Below are positions 1 to 6,161 of a DNA stretch of 21,609 nucleotides, piece by piece. The stretch's first letter is position 1. Every line of letters starts with the position of its first letter. The position numbers were made by a program, and so were the translations under genes. The notes beneath the pieces were generated by a model. That model saw only the letters and a list, made by a program, of their open reading frames with translations, was not told the DNA's origin and did not search any database. Origin of the DNA: Bacteroidota bacterium (GTDB lineage Bacteria; Bacteroidota; Bacteroidia; Flavobacteriales_F; PHOS-HE28); assembly GCA_963169595.1 (NCBI GenBank), contig CAUJFM010000136.1, forward strand, positions 1 through 21,609, in the 5' to 3' direction.

Positions 1-496
1 TGCGGACGATGTCGGCCTCCGGGTCGCTGGTGAGCGGGAAGGGCGCGGTGATGATGACCTCCTTGGCGGGATAGTCGAAGGTGCAGAGGATGATGGGCAC
101 ACCGGCCTTGGTGGCCATGTGGTGGAAGCCCGTTTTCCAGTGGGGCTGGAATTTGCGGGTGCCTTCGGGGGTGATGGCGATCTTGGTGATCTCGCCGCGC
201 TGGAACATGGCCACCACGGCATCCACCAGGTTGTTGTGCTTGCTGCGGTCCACCGGGTAGCCGCCCAGGGCCTTGAACAGCCAGCCGAAGGGGGGCTTGA
301 AGAGGGACTGCTTGGCGAGGTACTTCACATCGCCCATGCGGGCCAGGCTGCGCACGGCGAGCCCCACAAAGAAATCCCAGTTGCTGGTGTGCGGGGCCAC
401 CACCACGATGTAGCGCTGCAGGTCGGCGGGGCGCTCATCGCGGATGCGCCAGCCCAGCAGCGTTTGGAAGAAGAAGCGGTAAACGGGACGCATCAT
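1..496 (-). CDS. Lysophospholipid acyltransferase-like protein, 3'-truncated by window edge
   Basis: The leftward open frame starts at tandem ATGs (496 or 493) and is still open at base 1, so only about the first 165 residues are visible. It reads as a PlsC/LPLAT-type acyltransferase, which transfers an acyl group to a lysophospholipid or related acceptor at the inner membrane. The block I motif is HTSNWD (H36 and D41 give the HX4D catalytic pair). The substrate-binding block EGTR lies at residues 111-114 in TPEGTRKF. The N-terminus (MMRPVYRFFFQTLLGW) is short and hydrophobic/basic, without a long transmembrane anchor. The gene lies 6 bp downstream of the STAS-like gene on the same strand, so the two are probably co-transcribed. 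The exact acceptor cannot be told; the PHTSNWDF form is common in Bacteroidota acyltransferases of unassigned specificity. The family call is firm and the substrate open. Confidence 0.85.
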   Translation of the reverse strand, partial: MMRPVYRFFFQTLLGWRIRDERPADLQRYIVVVAPHTSNWDFFVGLAVRSLARMGDVKYLAKQSLFKPPFGWLFKALGGYPVDRSKHNNLVDAVVAMFQRGEITKIAITPEGTRKFQPHWKTGFHHMATKAGVPIILCTFDYPAKEVIITAPFPLTSDPEADIVR

Positions 497-502
497 GCGG
501 GC

Positions 503-889
503 TCAGCACTGCGCTTCCAACCAAGCCAGGGCCTCCGCCTCGTGCTCGAAGATGGCGGTGGGGAACGGCGGTTGGTGATGACTGTAGTAGAGGTCGGTGA
601 GGCGGCGGATGGCATCGGGCGGTGCCACGGTGGCCTCGCAGAGCGTGATGTCGCGCACCAGAGGCGAATGGTCCGTGAGGTTGATGCGCACCTCCCCGAT
701 GGAATCGGCGTTGAGCACCACCATCACCGGTACGCGGTGGCCCTGGGCCAGGCGCACGCGGGCCTGGAGCACCTCGGTGATGCCGGCCATGTCCAGCCCC
801 ACACCTTCGTGGAAGCGGATCCGGACGATGCCCGAGGGCAGCCGTTCAAGCAATGCCAGACGGGTCTGTATCTTGTCCACCGTGACCAT
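503..889 (-). CDS. Small STAS/SpoIIAA-like domain protein
   Basis: This frame encodes 128 residues from the ATG at 889. An upstream in-frame TTG at 913 would add 8 residues but is less likely. The protein has no signal peptide or membrane segment, so it should be cytosolic. The pattern resembles the STAS/SpoIIAA-like fold seen in many small Bacteroidota proteins: a first strand (SGIVRIRFHEGV), a helix (ITEVLQARVRLAQ), a hydrophobic strand (RVPVMVVLNADSI) and a C-terminal part ending FEHEAEALAWLEAQ. Proteins of this type are thought to bind partners or lipids, but no ligand can be inferred here. It precedes the acyltransferase gene by 6 bp and is divergent from the exonuclease gene. No anti-sigma-factor or kinase partner is present in the window. 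The fold assignment is inference from pattern and could be wrong in detail; that the gene is real is well supported by context. Confidence 0.65.
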   Translation of the reverse strand: MVTVDKIQTRLALLERLPSGIVRIRFHEGVGLDMAGITEVLQARVRLAQGHRVPVMVVLNADSIGEVRINLTDHSPLVRDITLCEATVAPPDAIRRLTDLYYSHHQPPFPTAIFEHEAEALAWLEAQC

Positions 890-909
890 GGACCGGAGTG
901 TTGGTGCCT

Positions 910-917
910 GCAAGATA
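910..917 (-). promoter_or_regulatory. Possible -7 element of the STAS-like/acyltransferase operon
   Basis: On the minus strand the octamer TATCTTGC lies 20 bp before the ATG at 889. It is close to the Bacteroidota -7 consensus TAnnTTTG but differs in the last two bases, and no convincing TTTG element sits 19-21 bp further upstream. It is a weak candidate. Confidence 0.25.
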
Positions 918-983
918 GCCGCTGCGGCGGAAGTTCCACACCGTGCTGGAACATCGCCCCCCGTGCTGCCGTATCACGGCCCC

Positions 984-1544
984 ATGGAACGGTCGCGCCT
1001 TGCCATCCTCGATGTGGAGACCACCAGTGGCGACCCCACGGTGGGCCGCATCATGGAGGTGGCGGTGATCGCGGTGGACGATGGCGTGGAGCGGCTCCGC
1101 TGGGAGAGCCTGGTGCAGCCCCGCACCCGCGTGCCGGGCTTCATCCGGCGGCTCACCGGCATCGACGACGGCATGCTCACCGAGGCCCCCGTGTTCGTGG
1201 AGGTGGTGCGCACGCTGCAGACGCTGACGCAGGACCGCATCATCGTGGGGCACAACGTGCGCTTCGACATGACGGCCATCGCGCACGAGTTCGCCCGCAC
1301 CGGGCTGGTGCTGGAGCGGCCCACGCTGTGCACCGAGCGCCTGGCCCGCCGCCTGGTGCCCGGCCTACCCCACTACAACCTGGGCAGCCTGTGCCGGCAC
1401 TTCGGCATTCCCTACCGCTCGGCACACCGCGCCTTGAACGACGCCGAGGCCGCGGCCGCGCTGCTGCAACGGCTCATCGCCGCGCATGGCCATGAGCACG
1501 TGATGCAGGGCGTGGTGCACCCCGCCCGCGCCCAGCGCGCTTAA
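984..1544 (+). CDS. DnaQ-like 3'-5' exonuclease (DEDDh)
   Basis: This 186-residue exonuclease-domain protein is of the DNA polymerase III epsilon / RNase T superfamily. All DEDDh residues are visible: Exo I LDVET (D10, E12), Exo II HNVRFD (D95), and Exo III in HRALNDAEA (H148, D153). It should hydrolyse nucleotides from a 3' end with two metal ions. It lacks the C-terminal polymerase-binding region and any fused GIY-YIG domain, so it may be a stand-alone proofreading or repair exonuclease rather than the replicative epsilon subunit. The open frame continues upstream to 597, but that part overlaps the divergent STAS-like gene antisense. The ATG at 984 begins the conserved domain a few residues before the first strand, so it was chosen. 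The gene is followed by a repeat-bearing gap of about 570 bp. Confidence 0.9.
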   Translation: MERSRLAILDVETTSGDPTVGRIMEVAVIAVDDGVERLRWESLVQPRTRVPGFIRRLTGIDDGMLTEAPVFVEVVRTLQTLTQDRIIVGHNVRFDMTAIAHEFARTGLVLERPTLCTERLARRLVPGLPHYNLGSLCRHFGIPYRSAHRALNDAEAAAALLQRLIAAHGHEHVMQGVVHPARAQRA

Positions 1545-2116
1545 GAAGCCATCTCAACCTGATTTTTGGAACCGAGCTGGATGGATCATCCGGCCAGCCA
1601 ACCTACCTGCCGGTGGGCAGGGGCGCGAAACCTGCCCTTCGGGAGGCGGGCCCGCGCATAGCTGGACGCTTGGGAAGGGTTGAGCAACGCAGGATGGCTG
1701 AAAGAAGCACCCGCGCACTGCTTTTTCGGTGAGGCTTTGGCCCAAGCGACCCGAAGGATCATGTTGACATCGGTGGTGTCCGGGGAACGTTGATCCAACA
1801 CCGGCTCCGACCCCTCCGGGGTCGTGCCCAAGTGCATTCGCCTTCATTCAATAGGCTATGACCCCTCCGGGGTCAAGCCCGTGATCACATGGGTTCTGAC
1901 CCTGGAGGGGTCACAGCGTATAGCCCGAAGGGCGTTATCGGCCAGTGTTCATTTTTCGACCCCGGAGGGGTCGGAGCCGGTATTCTGGACGATACACCAG
2001 TCCAGGAAGCCCATCCTACATGACCTACCCATCTTTCATTGATGGACGTGCCATGCCTACCGTCAACGAAGTTCACCCCGGACATCCCTTATCATGAGAT
2101 GGCCTCCAAGAACTGC
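1545..2116. other. Gene-free stretch with palindrome cluster
   Basis: This 572-bp gap separates the 3' ends of the convergent exonuclease gene and housekeeping operon. Short open frames exist on both strands, but none has recognisable domains. Several merely run through the palindromes, giving repetitive PEGSEPV- or DPSGVKP-like peptides. The left part (about 1600-1650) has two small hairpins: CCTGCC/GGCAGG at 1606-1621, and a CCCTTCGGGA segment at 1635-1644. The middle (1800-1981) holds the nested palindrome array. A 6-bp hairpin (CTGGAC/GTCCAG, 1985-2005) follows it. I see no tRNA, transposase or other gene. Confidence 0.6.
1800..1981. repeat. Nested inverted array of four short palindromes
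   Basis: Four copies of a 15-bp imperfect palindrome are seen. GACCCCTCCGGGGTC is at 1809-1823 and 1860-1874. The opposite orientation, GACCCCGGAGGGGTC, is at 1958-1972, with a one-mismatch copy (GACCCTGGAGGGGTC) at 1898-1912. The outer pair extends to a perfect 25-bp inverted repeat: 1800-1824 is the reverse complement of 1957-1981. The inner two copies also pair over about 21 bp with two mismatches. The layout is therefore forward, forward, reverse, reverse. It resembles REP/BIME-type intergenic elements, but no RAYT transposase gene is in the window. Its function is unknown. Confidence 0.75.
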
Positions 2117-2410
2117 TTACTGCAAGAGGATGTTGGTGCGCCAGAGCACCCACATCACCAGGGCGAAGGCCAGACCGACCAGCCCCATCCATTGGCCCGT
2201 GCGGGCGTGGCGGATGCTGCTGTCCGTGTAGCGCAGCAGGTGGCGCTCCGCACGCCGGCGGCCCCACACCCCGAAGGCAATGGCCAGCACGCCGAGCACC
2301 ACGGCCAGCGAGACCAGGTGCCGCGCGAAGGCGAAGGGCAGGCTCAACGCACCGAACACCAGGGTGACGGTGCTCAGCGGCAACCGAACGGGGGCCTTCT
2401 CGCTATTCAT
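2117..2410 (-). CDS. Small three-helix membrane protein (DUF4190-like)
   Basis: This 97-residue protein is largely hydrophobic. Likely membrane segments are near residues 12-28, 31-49 and 72-90. A basic loop (WGRRRAERH) follows the second segment, which by the positive-inside rule suggests it faces the cytoplasm. The alternation of hydrophobic helices with short loops resembles the small DUF4190-type membrane proteins, but no signature residues allow a firm family call. It begins inside the end of coaE through an ATGA overlap (2407-2410), so it is translationally coupled and is the last gene of the leftward operon. Its function is unknown. Confidence 0.65.
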   Translation of the reverse strand: MNSEKAPVRLPLSTVTLVFGALSLPFAFARHLVSLAVVLGVLAIAFGVWGRRRAERHLLRYTDSSIRHARTGQWMGLVGLAFALVMWVLWRTNILLQ

Positions 2411-2991
2411 GAGGCGTGGGAAAGGGCCTGGTGCACCTGCAGCACCTGCGGGATCACCAGCTGCTGGTCGTTGTTGACGATGACGTGGTCGGCAATGGCC
2501 AGGCGCTCCTCCTCGCTGGCCTGGTTGCGCATGCGGGCCTTCACCTCGGCCTCGGTGGCCCCGTCACGCGCCATCACCCGCGCAAGGCGCAGGGCTTCCG
2601 GGGCGCTCACCACCACCACGCGGTCGAAGGCCTGGTGGCCGCCGGTCTCGGCGAGGATGGCGGCCTCCATCAGCACGTAGGGCGCGTGCTGTTGTTCGGC
2701 CCAGTGGCGGAAGGCCTGGCGCACGGCGGGATGCACGATGGCGTTGAGGTCGGCCAGGGCCTGGGGATCCTGGAACACCACGGCGGCCAGGGCCTTGCGG
2801 TCCACCGTTCCGTGGTGCACCACGCCCTCGCCGAAGCGGTCCAGGATGGCGGCGCGCACGGCAGGGTCCTCGGCCAGCAGGTGGCGGCCGGCCGCATCGG
2901 CCTCAAATACAGGGATACCGAGCACACCGAACATCCGCGCGACAAGGCTCTTGCCGCTGCCGATACCACCGGTAAGCCCCACCTTCAGCAT
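2407..2991 (-). CDS. coaE: Dephospho-CoA kinase
   Basis: CoaE phosphorylates the 3'-hydroxyl of dephospho-CoA with ATP, the last step of coenzyme A synthesis, in the cytosol. The 194-residue protein is of normal family length. It opens with the P-loop LTGGIGSGKS (residues 6-15), followed by the FEADAAGRHL segment, which matches the conserved dephospho-CoA-binding Asp region. EAAILAETG stands where most family members have a PLLFE-type motif. The lid region RMRNQASEEERLAIADHVIVNN is typical. The gene sits 30 bp after yajC and overlaps the following membrane-protein gene by 4 bp. This nusB-DUF1573-yajC-coaE order is, as far as I know, recurrent in Bacteroidota. Confidence 0.95.
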   Translation of the reverse strand: MLKVGLTGGIGSGKSLVARMFGVLGIPVFEADAAGRHLLAEDPAVRAAILDRFGEGVVHHGTVDRKALAAVVFQDPQALADLNAIVHPAVRQAFRHWAEQQHAPYVLMEAAILAETGGHQAFDRVVVVSAPEALRLARVMARDGATEAEVKARMRNQASEEERLAIADHVIVNNDQQLVIPQVLQVHQALSHAS

Positions 2992-3021
2992 GATACCGGG
3001 CCGGGTTTGAGGAAGAGAGCC

Positions 3022-3345
3022 TCAGGCCTTGGCCGTGGCCTCGGTGAGCTGCTGCGTGTTGTCCATCGCGATGGCGCTCTTCTCGAAGCGCAGCTTCACG
3101 TTGCTGTCCACCTCCAGCAGCACGGTGGTGTCGTTCACCTCCACCACCTTGCCGTGGATGCCGCCGATGGTGACCACCTTGGAGCCCTTCTGCAGGTTCT
3201 CGCGGAACTTGCGGGCCTCCTTGGCCTTCTTCTGCTGGGGGCGTATCATGAAGAAGTAGAACACCACCATGAGCAGGCCCATCATGATCCAGAAGCTGGT
3301 GGGGTCCTGTTGCTGTGCTTGAAGAAGGATGCTGGTCAAGATCAT
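3022..3345 (-). CDS. yajC: Preprotein translocase accessory subunit YajC
   Basis: This 107-residue protein has one N-terminal membrane helix (about residues 16-34, SFWIMMGLLMVVFYFFMI) immediately followed by the diagnostic IRPQQKKAKE. Then comes a cytoplasmic domain with the conserved LQKGSKVVTIGGIHGKV segment. In known systems YajC associates with SecDF and the SecYEG translocon at the inner membrane. The start at 3345 gives a short periplasmic N-terminus rich in Gln (LLQAQQQDPTS), as is common in this family. It lies 34 bp downstream of the DUF1573 gene and 30 bp upstream of coaE. No secD or secF is nearby. Confidence 0.95.
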   Translation of the reverse strand: MILTSILLQAQQQDPTSFWIMMGLLMVVFYFFMIRPQQKKAKEARKFRENLQKGSKVVTIGGIHGKVVEVNDTTVLLEVDSNVKLRFEKSAIAMDNTQQLTEATAKA

Positions 3346-3379
3346 CGGTCGAAGGTCTGGGAGGGTTGCAGGTTCAGGT

Positions 3380-3901
3380 TCATTCCACGGCAGGGGTGCC
3401 GGGGGGCGCGATCACCTCACCGGTGAGCGCGAGCACGGTGCTGGGGGGCGTGGCGTTGGTGACCACGGTGACGGTCTTCTCCTGGCGGCCGGCGCGGCCG
3501 TTGCTGTCGAAGATCACCTCGATGGAGCCTGTGCCGCCGGGCGGGATCGGGTCCTTGGGCCAGTCGCGGCCCACGGTGCAGCCGCACACGCTGTGCACGT
3601 TGGAGATCACCAGCGGCGCACCGCCGGTGTTGGTGAACTGGAAGCGCTTGGTGACCTTGGCGCCCTGCACGATGTGGCCCATGTCGCGGCGCAGGGAGTC
3701 GAAGGTGATGGCGGGCAGGTCGGCGGCATCCACCTCCTCGTGGCCCGAGGTGCTGAAGGTGATGTCCTGCGGGGTCACCGTGTTGTCCGGCTCCTCGTGG
3801 TCGGTGAGGCGGCAGGAGGCGGTGCCCAGCAGCACCACGGCGAGCAGGCCCAGCCCAAGGGGGCGGGCGCTGCGGAGGGGTGGCACGGACCGGTGAAGCA
3901 T
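3380..3901 (-). CDS. DUF1573 lipoprotein
   Basis: The gene encodes 173 residues from the ATG at 3901. The N-terminus has a basic start, a hydrophobic stretch (LGLGLLAVVLLG) and a lipobox (GTASC), so it is predicted to be an exported lipoprotein. The mature part carries a DUF1573 Ig-like domain: ITFDSLRRDMGHIVQGAKVTKRFQFTN-type start, the characteristic HSVCGCTVGRDWPKDPI with paired cysteines, then IPPGGTGSIEVIFDS and the terminal strand VVTNATPP. The biochemical role of DUF1573 is not established. The frame continues upstream without a stop, but upstream residues overlap nusB in another frame. The 5-bp spacing to nusB and the good signal peptide fix this start. Confidence 0.88.
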   Translation of the reverse strand: MLHRSVPPLRSARPLGLGLLAVVLLGTASCRLTDHEEPDNTVTPQDITFSTSGHEEVDAADLPAITFDSLRRDMGHIVQGAKVTKRFQFTNTGGAPLVISNVHSVCGCTVGRDWPKDPIPPGGTGSIEVIFDSNGRAGRQEKTVTVVTNATPPSTVLALTGEVIAPPGTPAVE

Positions 3902-3906
3902 GGCGA

Positions 3907-4857
3907 TCAGCTTTCCAGCAGGCCCCGGCCCACCTTGTGGATGCGGCCATCGGCCTTCATCTCGATGAAGAGCTTGTCCAGCACGCCGTTGATGAAGCCC
4001 TTGCTCTTGGGGGTGCTGTAGGCCTTGGCGATCTCGATGTACTCGTTGAGGGTCACCTTCACGGGGATCTGGTCGAAGACGCGGGCCTCGGTGAGGGCCA
4101 TCTTCATCAGGATCATGTCGCTGTAGGCGATGCGGTCGGCCTCCCAGTTGCTGGCCTTCTCGCCGATGGCGCGTTCGTGCTCCTCGCCCAGCTCGATGGC
4201 CTTGCGCAGCAGGGTGCTGATGAACTCCTGCTCCTCCTTGGGGTCGCGGGCCAGGTCGGCCAGGAAGCTGTCCGTGGTGTCGCCCTCGGTCATGTGCTCC
4301 AGGGCCCGTTTCACCATGGCGGCGGCCAGGTCCAGGTCCTCCAGCCAGTAGATGCTGCGGCTGTCGAACACCTCCTGGAGCATCTCGCTGTTGGCGATGT
4401 GCTCGGTGAAGAGCTGCACCAGGTAGTTCTGGTCCTTGCGGAAGCCGGGGGCGGTGTCGGCCATGTAGGCCTGGTATTCCGGCGAGGCCTCCACCTCGCG
4501 GAAGAGCTTGGAGAACAGTTCGTGGTTGCCCACCCAGCTGATGCGGCGGCGCTCGCACTCCAGGCGCAGGCGCTCGCTACCCGAAAGGGTCAGCAGCAGC
4601 GGGTTGTCCACGAAGCGGCGATTGGGGTTCAGGTCCTCGGGCGTGGGCAGGCGCTTCTTCTTCCGCTCCTCGATGCGCAGTTCGCCGATGTGCCGCAGCT
4701 CGCCGAAGACGAGCAGCAGGGACAGGAAGAGGTCGTAGGTGCGGTCGATGCTGGCGAGCAGTTCCTTCTCGATGCGGGCCGCATTGGCGCCATCGCTCTG
4801 CCAATAGGCATAGAGCGACTGGAACACCTTGATGCGGAGATAGCGGCGGTTGAGCAT
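3907..4857 (-). CDS. nusB: Transcription antitermination factor NusB (long Bacteroidota form)
   Basis: This is a 316-residue protein, about twice the length of E. coli NusB. The long form with an extra N-terminal half is usual in Bacteroidota. The N-terminus MLNRRYLRIKVFQSLYAY matches the RNA-binding arginine-rich start of NusB (RR...R.KV.Q.LYA). The C-terminal half has the other NusB signatures: the DMILMKMALTEA segment, TLNEYIEIAKAYSTPKSKGFINGVLDKL and a final basic tail. NusB works with S10 (NusE) at boxA RNA in rRNA antitermination. The ATG at 4857 was chosen because it gives the family's N-terminal motif; upstream extension overlaps the dehydrogenase gene. Spacing is 7 bp from the dehydrogenase stop and 5 bp to the DUF1573 start, indicating one operon. 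Confidence 0.95.
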   Translation of the reverse strand: MLNRRYLRIKVFQSLYAYWQSDGANAARIEKELLASIDRTYDLFLSLLLVFGELRHIGELRIEERKKKRLPTPEDLNPNRRFVDNPLLLTLSGSERLRLECERRRISWVGNHELFSKLFREVEASPEYQAYMADTAPGFRKDQNYLVQLFTEHIANSEMLQEVFDSRSIYWLEDLDLAAAMVKRALEHMTEGDTTDSFLADLARDPKEEQEFISTLLRKAIELGEEHERAIGEKASNWEADRIAYSDMILMKMALTEARVFDQIPVKVTLNEYIEIAKAYSTPKSKGFINGVLDKLFIEMKADGRIHKVGRGLLES

Positions 4858-4864
4858 CGGCGGG

Positions 4865-5965
4865 TCAGAAGCGGATACCGGCGGAACGCATGCTGGTGAT
4901 GCGGTGCTCCGCGGCCTGGTTCGCGGCCAGGTAGGTGGGGATGCCGAGCTCGGCGCTGGCCTTGAAGATGCGCAGCGCGGTGTCGTAGATCCCCTCGGTC
5001 TGGTTGAGGGCGGCCTGGCGGTTGTAGCCCTTCCGCTCCCACGCGCAGTTGATGATGCCACCGGCGTTGATGAGGAAATCCGGGGCGTAGAGGATGCCCT
5101 TCTCCATCACGGCCTTGCCATGCACCGCCTCGTCGGCGAGCTGGTTGTTGGCGGCACCGGCGATCACGCTGCACTTCAAGCGCTTCAGGGTCTCGTCGTT
5201 CACCGTGGCACCCAGCGCGCAGGGCGAGTAGATGTCCATGGCCACGTCGTAGATCTCCTCCGGCTTCACCAGGGTGATGGACGGGAACTCGGCCTTGATG
5301 GCGGCCAGTTTGTCGTCGTGGATGTCCGTGAGGAAGACCTGGGCACCTTCCTTCACCAGGTGGCCCACCAGTCCGCGGCCCACGTTGCCGGCGCCCTGGA
5401 TGGCCACCTTGCGGCCGCTGAGGTTGTCGGTCCCGTAGGCGGTCTTGGCGGCGGCCTTCATGCCGCAGAACACGCCGTAGGCGGTGACCGGGCTGGGGTC
5501 GCCGCTGCCGCCCATCTCCTCGGGCAGGCCGGCCACGTTGGTGGTCTCCTTCAGGATGTTCACCATCTCGGTGGTGCTCATGCCCACGTCCTCGGCGGTG
5601 ATGTAGCGCCCGTTGAGGCTGTCCACGAACTGGCCGAAGCGGCGGAACATGGCCTCGGTCTTCTGGGTGCGTGCATCGCCGATGATCACGGCCTTGCCAC
5701 CGCCCAGGTCCAGACCGGCCAGGGAGCTCTTGTAGGTCATGCCGCGGCTCAGGCGCAGCACGTCGTTCAGGGCCTCGGCCTCACTGGCGTAGGGCCACAT
5801 GCGCGTGCCGCCGAGGGCGGGGCCCAGGGTGGTGTCGTGGATGGCGATGATGGCCTTGAGGCCGGTGGGACGGTCGAAACAGAAGAGGACCTCCTCGTGG
5901 TCGTGCTTCTCCATCCGGGCGAGGACGAGCTCGGTACCGGTCGCTTTCGTGCTGGTCTGGACCAT
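4865..5965 (-). CDS. Glu/Leu/Phe/Val-type amino-acid dehydrogenase (leucine dehydrogenase-like)
   Basis: This 366-residue enzyme should reversibly deaminate an amino acid, most likely a branched-chain one, to its 2-oxo acid using NAD+, in the cytosol. The length fits leucine dehydrogenase (about 360) better than glutamate dehydrogenase (about 420-450). Catalytic features are seen: the GPALGGTRMWPY substrate loop, K79 in MTYKSSLAG, K91 in DLGGGKAVI, and an Asp in TAEDVGMS (D126). The Rossmann motif is GAGNVGRGL (191-199), and YAPDFLINAGGIIN follows in the C-terminal part. It is the first gene of the leftward operon leading to nusB. The upstream 196-bp region is shared with the divergent ABC transporter gene. 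A minus-strand GACCTTTG at 6039-6046 is a weak -7 candidate. Confidence 0.9.
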   Translation of the reverse strand: MVQTSTKATGTELVLARMEKHDHEEVLFCFDRPTGLKAIIAIHDTTLGPALGGTRMWPYASEAEALNDVLRLSRGMTYKSSLAGLDLGGGKAVIIGDARTQKTEAMFRRFGQFVDSLNGRYITAEDVGMSTTEMVNILKETTNVAGLPEEMGGSGDPSPVTAYGVFCGMKAAAKTAYGTDNLSGRKVAIQGAGNVGRGLVGHLVKEGAQVFLTDIHDDKLAAIKAEFPSITLVKPEEIYDVAMDIYSPCALGATVNDETLKRLKCSVIAGAANNQLADEAVHGKAVMEKGILYAPDFLINAGGIINCAWERKGYNRQAALNQTEGIYDTALRIFKASAELGIPTYLAANQAAEHRITSMRSAGIRF

Positions 5966-6090
5966 GGTTGTTGCGGCGTGGGCGATGGGTGGTTCTGTCG
6001 TTCGGCAGGGACTTCCGGAACGTTCACACCACCGTACCCAAAGGTCAACCGGTCAATGCGCACCGCCCCTTCCGCTCCTCACTGTGCCCC

Positions 6091-6098
6091 TACCTTTG
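6091..6098 (+). promoter_or_regulatory. Candidate -7 element upstream of the ABC exporter gene
   Basis: TACCTTTG is an exact match to the Bacteroidota -7 consensus TAnnTTTG. It is 63 bp before the ATG at 6162 in the divergent intergenic region. A clear TTTG -33 element is not present 19-21 bp upstream; only TTCCG is there, so support is partial. Confidence 0.4.
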
Positions 6099-6161
6099 CC
6101 TGCCTTCCGAAAAAGCGGCTACCGGCAAGAGCGGCGCAAAAGTAGGAAGTTCCCTCCCGCC

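Noticed and set aside
890..913. TTG start for the STAS-like gene
   Set aside because: The ATG at 889 gives a normal domain start; the TTG adds only eight non-conserved residues.
1824..2085. Small open frames through the palindrome array (about 66-72 codons on either strand)
   Set aside because: Their peptides are just translated palindromes (PEGSEPV/PSGVKP-like) with no domain or start signal.
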